NCBI GenBank assembly: GCA_947460275.1
Contig: CANHHZ010000026.1
Span: 1 to 14,924, forward strand
Direction of reading: 5' to 3'
From: Sphingobacteriaceae bacterium
GTDB taxonomy: Bacteria > Bacteroidota > Bacteroidia > Sphingobacteriales > Sphingobacteriaceae
DNA length: 14,924 nucleotides
A model generated the notes under the pieces. It had not been told where the DNA came from, did not search any database, and saw only the letters and a program-made list of their open reading frames with translations. Numbering within the stretch: the stretch's first letter is position 1; every line of letters starts with the position of its first letter. Positions 7,412-14,744 of this stretch are shown in pieces. Both the position numbers and the translations under genes were made by a program.

Positions 7412-8884
7412 TTATATTTTTGCGTATTCTTCTTGTTTAACACTATCAAATTTTTCTAAAGACTCAACGTATTCTTGTACTTGTTCTTTATTCAGGTGAC
7501 CATCTTTGATCAATTCCATTTTAGCTTGCTCACTTGCGCTCTTAAGTAAAAGTTTAACCTCTGCAATAGCAATTGAAGGCAATACTCTTAAAAACAGCAA
7601 GAACAAAGTGAAGAACAATCCAATTGAACCAACAAATACACTTACGTCAACCCATGTTGGATAAAACATTGCCCAACTTGATGGCAAATAATCGCGGTGT
7701 AAAGAGGTTACAATAATCACGAAACGCTCAAACCACATCCCTATGTTTACTACAATCGATAAAATCCAAGTAGCAGCAATGCTGGTACGAATTTTTTTGA
7801 ACCATAATAACTGTGGAGAGATTACGTTACATGTCATCATCATCCAATAGGCCCACCAGTAAGGACCAGTAGAACGGTTGATAAAGGCATATTGCTCATA
7901 TTCTGAACCAGAATACCAAGCAATAAAAAATTCGGTTAAATAAGCTACACCTACGATAGATCCTGTCAAGATGATAATTTTATTCATCGACTCGATATGA
8001 AACATGGTGATATAGTTTTCTAAGCCTAACACTTTACGAGCAACCAATAATAAGGTTAACACCATGGCAAAGCCTGAAAAAATAGCCCCTGCCACAAAGT
8101 AAGGAGGGAAAATAGTTGTATGCCATCCCGGAATAACCGAAGTTGCAAAGTCCATAGATACAATAGTATGTACCGAAAGTACTAGTGGTGTAGAAATACC
8201 TGCTAAAATTAACGACACCGCCTCAAAACGTTGCCAAGTTTTAACGTTACCGTTCCATCCAAATGAAAGTACGGTGTATATTTTTTTACGTAAACCAGCC
8301 GCTCTATCTCTAATGGTTGCAATATCTGGCAATAAACCTGTGTACCAAAATAACAATGACACAGAGAAATACGTAGAAATCGCAAACATATCCCATACCA
8401 ACGGAGAGTTAAAGTTTACCCAGAGTGAACCAAATTGGTTTGGCAATGGCAATACCCAATAAGCCAACCAAGGTCTACCCATGTGAGATACTACATAAGT
8501 TGCTGCACAAATAACGGCAAAAATAGTCATAGCCTCAGCCGAACGGTTAATGGAGTTACGCCAATTTTGTCGGAAAAGTAGCAATACTGCAGAAATTAGC
8601 GTTCCTGCGTGACCAATACCTACCCACCATACGAAACCGGTAATATCCCAAGCCCAACCTACTGTTTTGTTTAAGCCCCATGCGCCAATCCCAAACCAGA
8701 AGGTGTAACTTACGGCAACTACCCAAAGTGTAGCTCCGCAAACTGAGATGATGAATCCTATCCACCAAGCTTTATTAGCCTTGTTTTCTACCGGTAGTAA
8801 AATATCATCCGTAATTTGAGCATACGTAATGTTTTTACCGGTAATTAATGGTTCTCTTAAAATTGATTCGTTATGTCCTGACAT
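7412..8884 (-). CDS. actC: Alternative complex III quinol-binding membrane subunit ActC (NrfD/PsrC family)
   Basis: ActC is the NrfD/PsrC-like subunit thought to hold the quinol-oxidising site of alternative complex III. It passes electrons to the Fe-S domain of ActB and may contribute to proton translocation. The 490-residue protein has about ten hydrophobic spans. Candidate site residues are His92 in the WWVGIGHAGTLIS segment and Asp165 in PLVWDMFAIS, matching the conserved His/Asp pair discussed for this family; His134 and Arg137 (SHMGRPW) are also conserved in type. The cytoplasmic C-terminal tail (about 450-490) is charged and rich in Glu and Lys. The gene lies 22 nt after actB and 2 nt before actD, keeping the canonical act order. 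The start ATG at 8884 gives a polar N-terminal tail before the first span at about residue 40. Confidence 0.95.
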   Translation of the reverse strand: MSGHNESILREPLITGKNITYAQITDDILLPVENKANKAWWIGFIISVCGATLWVVAVSYTFWFGIGAWGLNKTVGWAWDITGFVWWVGIGHAGTLISAVLLLFRQNWRNSINRSAEAMTIFAVICAATYVVSHMGRPWLAYWVLPLPNQFGSLWVNFNSPLVWDMFAISTYFSVSLLFWYTGLLPDIATIRDRAAGLRKKIYTVLSFGWNGNVKTWQRFEAVSLILAGISTPLVLSVHTIVSMDFATSVIPGWHTTIFPPYFVAGAIFSGFAMVLTLLLVARKVLGLENYITMFHIESMNKIIILTGSIVGVAYLTEFFIAWYSGSEYEQYAFINRSTGPYWWAYWMMMTCNVISPQLLWFKKIRTSIAATWILSIVVNIGMWFERFVIIVTSLHRDYLPSSWAMFYPTWVDVSVFVGSIGLFFTLFLLFLRVLPSIAIAEVKLLLKSASEQAKMELIKDGHLNKEQVQEYVESLEKFDSVKQEEYAKI

Positions 8885-8906
8885 AATTTATATTGTTGTA
8901 TACTGC

Positions 8907-11900
8907 TTACGCGTGTACTTCTTTAGTTTCTGAATCTATATTTCTAATTTTTGTCATATAACCAATACCTGGTTGTACGTTTATCTCTTCTAAAACATAG
9001 TAAACACGTTCACTACGTAATGCTTTTGAAACTTCTGAATTTGGATCATTTTTATCACCAAATACAATTGCATTAGCTGGACAAACTTGCTGACAGGCAG
9101 TTTTGATATCTCCATCTTTCAAAGCACGCTTATCTAATTTAGCAGACAATTTACCGGCTTGAATACGCTGAATACACATAGAGCATTTTTCCATTACCCC
9201 ACGAGAACGTGTAGTAACATCTGGATTTAATACCAATTGTGTGAACTCATTGTTTAAATAGTTATCAAAACGTGAATCGTTCCAGTAGTTAAACCAGTTG
9301 AAACGACGTACTTTATACGGACAGTTATTTGCACAATAGCGTGTACCTACACAACGGTTGTAAGCCATGTGATTTAAGCCATCTGAGGAGTGAACTGTGG
9401 CCAATACCGGACAAACTGTTTCGCATGGAGCGTGATCACAGTGTTGACACAACATTGGTTGATGCACTACAGAAACGTTATCTAAATTACTCATGTGAGC
9501 AATTTCTTTTTCTTCTGTTACACCTTCGCCAGTTTTTTCATCGTTGAAGCTGTAGTAACGATCGATTCGTAACCAGTGCATTTCACGACGGCGACGAACT
9601 TCGTCTTTACCGACAACAGGGATATTGTTTTCTACATTACAAGCAACAATACAAGCACTACAACCAGTACAAGCATTCAAATCGATTGCCATTACCCAGT
9701 CGTTGCCTAGTTTTTCGTGCTTATCGGTAGTCCATAAATCGTAAACTTTATGTTTATGGTGGTTACCAGAACCCGCAGCTGGATCTTTTAAGAAATCTTT
9801 TAAAGATGCTTCGCGGATAATGTTTCTTCCCTCAAAAGAATAATGCGTTTGGGTTTGAGCCAACTCATTTTTTGCACCGGTAGCAGCTAAAGTTGCTGTG
9901 GTAGCATATTTTAAAGTACCATTGCTGAAGCTAACAAACGGAAATGCATTTTTTCCTACATTATCGCCAGCTTTACCCACTTTAGAACGACCATAACCTA
10001 AAGCTATTGAAGCGGTACCCATAGCTTGTCCTGGTTGTATTAAAACAGGAAGTTCTACCGAATAACCGTTTTCACCTTTGACAGTTAGAACGTCAAATTC
10101 TTTGTAACCTAATTTTTCTGCTTGTTTTGGCGCAAGAGCAATATAGTTATCCCAGGTTACTTTAGATACTGGATCAGGTAATTCTTGCAAGAATGCGTTG
10201 TTTGCATTTTTACCATCACGCATTGGGATGCTTTCGTAAATGTGTACTTCTATTTCTTTTTGCAGGGCTTTACTACTGGTAACGATTGAAGAAGCAACTG
10301 CATTAAGAGATAACCCAAAAGTATAAGACCCCGCAGTTTTAGCTGTACCACTCACAACACCTGATTGCAAGACATCCTTCCATGTTTTACCTACAAATGG
10401 AAGAACATTTTTTTCCCAATTGTTGCGTACATATTTATAATAATCTTGTATTGCATTATCAGACCACATTAACAAGCTTTGTTCAGCTTGTCGTGAGTTG
10501 AATACAGGGTTAATAGTAGGTTGTACAATTGAATAAAATCCTTGGTAAGTATTTGCATCACCCCACGACTCAAGGTAGCTAGGCGTAATGGCTACTGCAT
10601 CACAAAGATCAGCAGTTTCGTCTGCTCTATCAGCGAAAGAAACCTTTAGAGGTACTTTTGCAAGTGCAGTAGTAAACGCTTTGGCATTTGATACATCGTA
10701 AGCTGGATTTGAATTCAAGAAGAATACAGCGGCAACTTCACCTCTGTTCATCTCATCTATCAATTCAGCAAATGCGGCATCATTTCCTTCGTAACGTTGA
10801 CAGGCGTTGTCTAAATCAATTGTAGTGCCATAACTACCTATTGCAGCATTGATGGCATTTACCAAAGTTTGTGTAGAAACATCGTTAGAACCAGCAACTA
10901 CCAAAGCTTTGCCTTTATTTTGCAGCAATTCTTTAGCTACTAATTTTAAAGCTTTATCAGCATTTACATTATTAGCTAAAGCACCGCCTGGCAAGTTAGA
11001 ACCTGTAATTTCATTATATAATGTAATTAAAGCTGGACCTTCTTCGGATAATTTAATTGGTAAACGTGTATCAGCATTAGTTCCGGTTAAGCTCATTCCA
11101 GTTTCGAACTGAAAGTGGCGAGACATCTTACCTTTTTCTAATGATTTGTTGTTTCTGTTTGAAATATATTGTGCAGTAAATTCTTCTGGACTAATCCATG
11201 TACCTAAAAAATCTGCAGCAAAGCTTACGATCAAGTCAGCTTTATCAAAATTGTATTTTGGCAATACGGCTTTACCAAAGCTATTTTCATTTGCTTTGAT
11301 GATACCTGTATAAGACACAGCATCGTATTGTACATGTTTTGTGGTTGGATATTTTGCTGCAAAATCTGCAATTACGGCTTTAGCCGAAGGACTATTTAAG
11401 CTTGAAGAAACCACACGGATTTTTTTACCCGATGCTTGCGCCTTGTTTAGTTCTCCTTTTACAAAAGCATCAACTTCTGCCCAATTACTTTCTTCTTTTT
11501 TAAGTAATGGTGTTTTTAGTTTAGAAACATCATACAAATCTAAAACAGAAGCTTGCGCCTGTGCATCTGTACCTGTTGAAAAAGGACCTGCATTTGGATT
11601 AACTTCAATTTTGATTGGACGACCAACCACTGTTTTTACCAATACACTGTTTCCTTTATAAGTAGAAACATAGTAATTTGGTATACCTGGCACTACCTCT
11701 TCCGGACGAATTAAGTAGGGAATTGATTTGTGTACAGGGGCTTTTTGACAAGCGGCCAAAGTAACTGCTCCTAATCCAAAACCTAACGCTTTTAAAAAGT
11801 CGCGGCGTGGGGTAACGGTACTTAAACCTGCTTCACTTAAAACATCTTCAATTGGAAGAGACTCTGCAAATTCGTTTTTGTTGTTTTCAACAAAATCGGG

Positions 11901-11951
11901 AGTGTTATTGTACTCCTCTAAGCCTTTCCAGTATTTTTTATTGCTTTCCAT
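8907..11951 (-). CDS. actB: Alternative complex III Fe-S subunit ActB (fused MoCo-like and iron-sulfur domains)
   Basis: ActB is the peripheral electron-transfer subunit of alternative complex III, a fusion of a molybdopterin-oxidoreductase-like domain and a four-cluster-type Fe-S domain. The 1014-residue protein begins with a ~48-residue polar extension. A twin-arginine signal follows, PRRDFLKALG at 48-57, then LAAC with Cys68 as a lipid-anchor site. This is the extended Tat layout known for this family. Residues ~70-730 form the MoCo-like domain, which in studied homologues carries no molybdenum. The Fe-S domain shows CTGCSACIVAC (about 761-771), CQHCDHAPCETVC (about 834-846), CVGTRYCANNC (about 867-877), CSMC (about 923) and CQQVC (about 951). 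The third motif has Thr for one Cys, as expected for a [3Fe-4S] cluster. Fifteen Cys would allow three [4Fe-4S] and one [3Fe-4S] cluster. The gene lies between actA and actC. Confidence 0.96.
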   Translation of the reverse strand: MESNKKYWKGLEEYNNTPDFVENNKNEFAESLPIEDVLSEAGLSTVTPRRDFLKALGFGLGAVTLAACQKAPVHKSIPYLIRPEEVVPGIPNYYVSTYKGNSVLVKTVVGRPIKIEVNPNAGPFSTGTDAQAQASVLDLYDVSKLKTPLLKKEESNWAEVDAFVKGELNKAQASGKKIRVVSSSLNSPSAKAVIADFAAKYPTTKHVQYDAVSYTGIIKANENSFGKAVLPKYNFDKADLIVSFAADFLGTWISPEEFTAQYISNRNNKSLEKGKMSRHFQFETGMSLTGTNADTRLPIKLSEEGPALITLYNEITGSNLPGGALANNVNADKALKLVAKELLQNKGKALVVAGSNDVSTQTLVNAINAAIGSYGTTIDLDNACQRYEGNDAAFAELIDEMNRGEVAAVFFLNSNPAYDVSNAKAFTTALAKVPLKVSFADRADETADLCDAVAITPSYLESWGDANTYQGFYSIVQPTINPVFNSRQAEQSLLMWSDNAIQDYYKYVRNNWEKNVLPFVGKTWKDVLQSGVVSGTAKTAGSYTFGLSLNAVASSIVTSSKALQKEIEVHIYESIPMRDGKNANNAFLQELPDPVSKVTWDNYIALAPKQAEKLGYKEFDVLTVKGENGYSVELPVLIQPGQAMGTASIALGYGRSKVGKAGDNVGKNAFPFVSFSNGTLKYATTATLAATGAKNELAQTQTHYSFEGRNIIREASLKDFLKDPAAGSGNHHKHKVYDLWTTDKHEKLGNDWVMAIDLNACTGCSACIVACNVENNIPVVGKDEVRRRREMHWLRIDRYYSFNDEKTGEGVTEEKEIAHMSNLDNVSVVHQPMLCQHCDHAPCETVCPVLATVHSSDGLNHMAYNRCVGTRYCANNCPYKVRRFNWFNYWNDSRFDNYLNNEFTQLVLNPDVTTRSRGVMEKCSMCIQRIQAGKLSAKLDKRALKDGDIKTACQQVCPANAIVFGDKNDPNSEVSKALRSERVYYVLEEINVQPGIGYMTKIRNIDSETKEVHA

Positions 11952-12000
11952 TTAAGCTCTATTACTGTTTATCGAACGTTTTTATTAAAATCTTTATTAA

Positions 12001-13290
12001 TTAATAATGGCATTTACCACACTCTAAACCACCAAGGGCAGCAGGAGTAATTTTTTCGCCTTTTTTAATTTTCTCATGCGCTGCAATTACATTCGCATAA
12101 AATGCATCATTTTTCTTGCCAGAAATATCGGCTTCTTTGTGACAGTTGATACACCATTTCATGGTAAGTGGAGAATATTGATAAATTTCTTCCATCGTAT
12201 TTACCGGCCCGTGACAAGCAAAACAAACTGGATCCGTTGGTTTTATCCCCGCTTGTTTACGAATTGCGGCTTCGCCCACTACTACGTGTTGAGCATGGTT
12301 GAAATAGGCAAAATCTGGAAGGTTGTGTACTCGCACCCACTCAACAGGCTTTTCTTTTGTCTTGTCGTAGGTTTGCTTATCTGCATCATACCCCAGTGCA
12401 TTGTATATCTTCATGATTTCAGGAGAAATCTGTCCATCTTCTTTTCTAGCTTGTACTGCTTTGTGGCAATTCATACAAACGTTTAGAGATGGAATAGTAG
12501 AATTTTTTGATTTGAACGCACTAGTATGGCAATATTGACAATCAATTTGGTTTATCCCGGCGTGAAGTTCGTGAGAAAACTTAATCGGTTGTACTGGTTG
12601 ATATCCAGTATGTACACCTGTATTCCACATACCCATCCAACCAAACGATCCTAAAACCGCAATTAGACAAATTACAAAGAAAAATACAAATTTTTTGTTT
12701 TTGAATAAGCCTTTAATACCAACTGCTAACGAAACATTTTCTTCTTCTACTACTTCAATACCTTGTTTTTGAAGAATTAAACGCTCTAACATTTTTATTG
12801 CACGGCCTAAAACAACCAACACAATAATTGAAACAATGATAATTGCAATTACACCTAACAATGAAAGGGTTGAAACACCTTCGTCCACTACAGCAGTACC
12901 AGCGTCAACAATTTTTTTAGGCTCGCCTACTTTTGCATAAGCGATGATGTTTTTGATTTGATCATCAGTTAACGTTGGAAATGCGGTCATCTCTGTAGGA
13001 GAATAATTTGCCGCTTCGATAGCCGTTTTGTCGCCAGAAGCTCTCAACTCTACATTGTTTCTAATCCATTTGATTAGATAACCTTCTTCGCGTTCATTCA
13101 TCTTTGGGGTTAAGGCAGGACCAGTTGCATTTTGATCTAACGCATGGCATGAAGCACATTTTCCCTTAAATAAAGTCTTACCCTCTACCAAGTCTTGCGC
13201 TTGTGCCCCAGCTACCATTAAAAAAGATAAAATGGCAAAAACAAATACCGACTTCAAACCTTTTCTAAAAATTAATGAGATATTCCTCAT
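12001..13290 (-). CDS. actA: Alternative complex III multihaem cytochrome ActA (monohaem plus pentahaem domains)
   Basis: ActA is the multihaem cytochrome c subunit of alternative complex III and passes electrons to the terminal oxidase. The chosen ATG at 13290 gives 429 residues with a normal signal peptide cleaved near AQA31. Longer forms of the frame begin at a TTG (13374) inside the promoter box and are unlikely. The N-terminal class I-like cytochrome domain has CASCH at 45-49 and Met101 as probable sixth ligand. A span (about 141-161), a short charged cytoplasmic loop and a second span (about 201-220) follow. The C-terminal domain carries five sites: CQYCH 251-255, CMNCH 272-276, CFACH 356-360, CINCH 380-384 and CGKCH 424-428, the last one residue from the C-terminus. 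Six haem sites in total contrast with the pentahaem form described for Rhodothermus marinus. It is the first gene of the act-cox series. Confidence 0.95.
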   Translation of the reverse strand: MRNISLIFRKGLKSVFVFAILSFLMVAGAQAQDLVEGKTLFKGKCASCHALDQNATGPALTPKMNEREEGYLIKWIRNNVELRASGDKTAIEAANYSPTEMTAFPTLTDDQIKNIIAYAKVGEPKKIVDAGTAVVDEGVSTLSLLGVIAIIIVSIIVLVVLGRAIKMLERLILQKQGIEVVEEENVSLAVGIKGLFKNKKFVFFFVICLIAVLGSFGWMGMWNTGVHTGYQPVQPIKFSHELHAGINQIDCQYCHTSAFKSKNSTIPSLNVCMNCHKAVQARKEDGQISPEIMKIYNALGYDADKQTYDKTKEKPVEWVRVHNLPDFAYFNHAQHVVVGEAAIRKQAGIKPTDPVCFACHGPVNTMEEIYQYSPLTMKWCINCHKEADISGKKNDAFYANVIAAHEKIKKGEKITPAALGGLECGKCHY

Positions 13291-13371
13291 AATGAGTGTT
13301 TTATACTTTTTTTTGAAATAAATTTTAGTTCTAAGCTCCTTATTAATGTAATTGAAGGCTTTAGAATTGAA

Positions 13372-13379
13372 CAAAAGTA
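13372..13379 (-). promoter_or_regulatory. Bacteroidota-type -7 promoter box upstream of actA
   Basis: The minus strand reads TACTTTTG, an exact match to the Bacteroidota -7 consensus TAnnTTTG. It lies about 80 nt before the actA ATG at 13290, giving a leader of roughly 75 nt that is AT-rich and has no clear Shine-Dalgarno sequence. No good TTTG is present at the -33 position; instead a direct repeat of GTGTCA occupies that region. This is the only convincing promoter I find for the act-cox series. Confidence 0.55.
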
Positions 13380-13398
13380 AAATTTATTAAGTTATCAC

Positions 13399-13415
13399 TG
13401 ACACATAAATGACAC
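13399..13415. repeat. TGACAC direct repeat, 11-bp period, at the act promoter
   Basis: TGACAC occurs at 13399-13404 and 13410-13415 (GTGTCA on the minus strand), exactly 11 bp apart, about one helical turn. CACTGA flanks both (13396-13401 and 13412-13417). The pair lies 20-36 nt upstream of the TACTTTTG box, where the -33 element would be. It is a candidate binding site for a regulator, but short enough to be chance. Confidence 0.35.
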
Positions 13416-13462
13416 TGAAATACAATTTATAATTATTCTAAATAATAGCACTGCTCAATAGC

Positions 13463-13498
13463 AAAAAATTGATAGGCTTTATAAATTGCCAATTTTTC
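13463..13498 (-). terminator. Possible weak terminator after the deoxyhypusine synthase-like gene
   Basis: An AT-rich inverted repeat (minus strand AAAAATTG ... CAATTTTTT) has arms of about eight bp, with a GC/GC pair inside the 18-nt loop region. It lies 37 nt after the stop of the upstream gene and ends in a T-run. The stem is weak, so this may be only an AT-rich coincidence. It would separate that gene from the act promoter. Confidence 0.3.
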
Positions 13499-13534
13499 AC
13501 ATTAAAGCTAGCGCTCTAAAAAATAAAAAATCAT

Positions 13535-14515
13535 TTACATTTTTAAGATCCAAGCAAACATCAATGGGGCTACAATTGTAGCGTCAGATTCTACTATAAA
13601 TTTTGGTGTATGAATATCTAACTTACCCCAAGTAATTTTTTCGTTGGGTACAGCGCCAGAGTAAGACCCGTATGAAGTTGTTGAATCTGAAATTTGGCAG
13701 AAATAACTCCAAAAAGGAATATTTTCCATTTCCATATCTTGATACAACATGGGTACTACACAAATTGGAAAATCGCCGGCAATGCCGCCACCTATCTGGA
13801 AAAAACCTATACCCTTACCTCCAGAATTGGCAATATACCAATCGGCTAACCAGCCCATATATTCGATACCACTTTTCATAGTGGTAGCTTTAAGTTCGTT
13901 TTTCATCACATAAGAGGCAAAAATATTACCCATGGTAGAATCTTCCCATCCTGGCACCACAATTGGTAAATTCTTTTCTGCAGCGGCCAACATCCACGAA
14001 TTTTTTGGATCAATTTCGTAGTATTGCTCTAAATCGCCACTTAATAGCATTTTGTACATAAACTCATGCGGGAAATAACGCTCCCCTGCTTGGTCTGCAT
14101 CTTTCCATATTTTATGGATATGCTTTTGCAAACGACGAAAGGCTTCCTCTTCAGGAATACAGGTATCTGTTACACGGTTGTAATGGTTTTCTAACAAATC
14201 CCATTCATCTTTGGGACTCAAATCGCGATAGTTTGGTACACGCTTATAGTGAGAATGTGCTACCAAATTCATGATATCCTCTTCTAAGTTGGCCCCAGTA
14301 CAAGAAATAATAGCCACTTTATCTTGCCTAATCATTTCGGCCAATGAAATTCCCAATTCGGCGGTACTCATGGCACCGGCTAGGGTAATCATCATTTTAC
14401 CACCTTCATCCAAATGCGTTTCGTAACCTTTAGCAGCATCCATCATAGCGGCTGCATTAAAATGAAGATAATTGGTCTCCATGAACTTTGATATCGGGCC
14501 TCTTGTTATACTCAT
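13535..14515 (-). CDS. Deoxyhypusine synthase-like protein (bacterial)
   Basis: This belongs to the deoxyhypusine synthase family, whose eukaryotic members use NAD and spermidine to modify a lysine of eIF5A. Bacteria lack eIF5A, and several bacterial members make polyamines such as homospermidine, so the substrate here is unknown. The protein has 326 residues. Family features are TGANLEED at 73-80 (nucleotide-binding type), PGWEDSTMG at 188-196, the glycine run IGGG at 241-244, SGAVPNEKITWGK at 286-298, and SDATIVAPL at 310-318. Lys298 in TWGK aligns with the lysine that forms the enzyme-butylimine intermediate in human enzyme (Lys329). The segment after GGG reads IAGDFPI where eukaryotic enzymes have a KHH catalytic segment. 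The protein looks soluble and cytoplasmic. It has its own promoter and is probably not part of the respiratory operon, though it lies directly upstream. Confidence 0.85.
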   Translation of the reverse strand: MSITRGPISKFMETNYLHFNAAAMMDAAKGYETHLDEGGKMMITLAGAMSTAELGISLAEMIRQDKVAIISCTGANLEEDIMNLVAHSHYKRVPNYRDLSPKDEWDLLENHYNRVTDTCIPEEEAFRRLQKHIHKIWKDADQAGERYFPHEFMYKMLLSGDLEQYYEIDPKNSWMLAAAEKNLPIVVPGWEDSTMGNIFASYVMKNELKATTMKSGIEYMGWLADWYIANSGGKGIGFFQIGGGIAGDFPICVVPMLYQDMEMENIPFWSYFCQISDSTTSYGSYSGAVPNEKITWGKLDIHTPKFIVESDATIVAPLMFAWILKM

Positions 14516-14541
14516 TGTTATGTTTTTATATGATTTTGCTG

Positions 14542-14549
14542 CAAAAGTA
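14542..14549 (-). promoter_or_regulatory. Bacteroidota-type -7 promoter box of the deoxyhypusine synthase-like gene
   Basis: The minus strand reads TACTTTTG, matching TAnnTTTG and identical to the box upstream of actA. It lies 26 nt before the ATG at 14515, giving a leader of about 20 nt. No strict TTTG is seen at -33; TTTATTG lies somewhat close to the box. Confidence 0.55.
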
Positions 14550-14573
14550 CATTTTTTTCAATAAACCCGTAAA

Positions 14574-14618
14574 TTAGACTTTAGTGGAGGAAAGTCTAAA
14601 GTTAAAAATCTAAAGTGG
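14574..14618. repeat. Small inverted and direct repeat cluster in divergent intergenic region
   Basis: A 9-bp inverted repeat (TTAGACTTT at 14574-14582, AAAGTCTAA at 14591-14599, loop of eight) is followed by a direct repeat of TCTAAAGT at 14595-14602 and 14609-14616. It lies in the 229-nt gap between the two divergent genes. No long T-tract follows, so it does not look like a terminator. It may be a small dispersed intergenic repeat or a regulatory site. The rest of the gap holds an 8-bp palindrome CTGCGCAG near 14632 and nothing else I can name. Confidence 0.4.
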
Positions 14619-14744
14619 AAGATGTTAAGTGCTGCGCAGTTGCGAAGATCCAAGCTATCTTTCTTTAAAAGGTGAAAAATGAATACTTTTTAAATGCTAA
14701 ATACTAATAGCTTAATACCCATTAAATGCCTTACTTTGTCATTC

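Noticed and set aside
10849..11661. Plus-strand open frames opposite actB (10849-11112 and 11341-11661)
   Set aside because: They are antisense shadows of actB, which is full length and has coherent Tat, MoCo-like and Fe-S features; no start signal supports them.
8907..11951. ActB as a catalytic molybdenum oxidoreductase
   Set aside because: The domain is MoCo-like in fold, but the act gene context and the known homologues indicate an ACIII subunit without molybdenum; no case for catalysis can be made from the sequence.
12076..12486. Plus-strand open frame of 136 codons opposite actA
   Set aside because: It is antisense to the pentahaem region of actA; its length follows from the codon bias of that region.
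13291..13374. N-terminal extension of actA to a TTG at 13374
   Set aside because: It would place 28 residues in front of a perfect signal peptide, and the TTG is part of the TACTTTTG promoter box.
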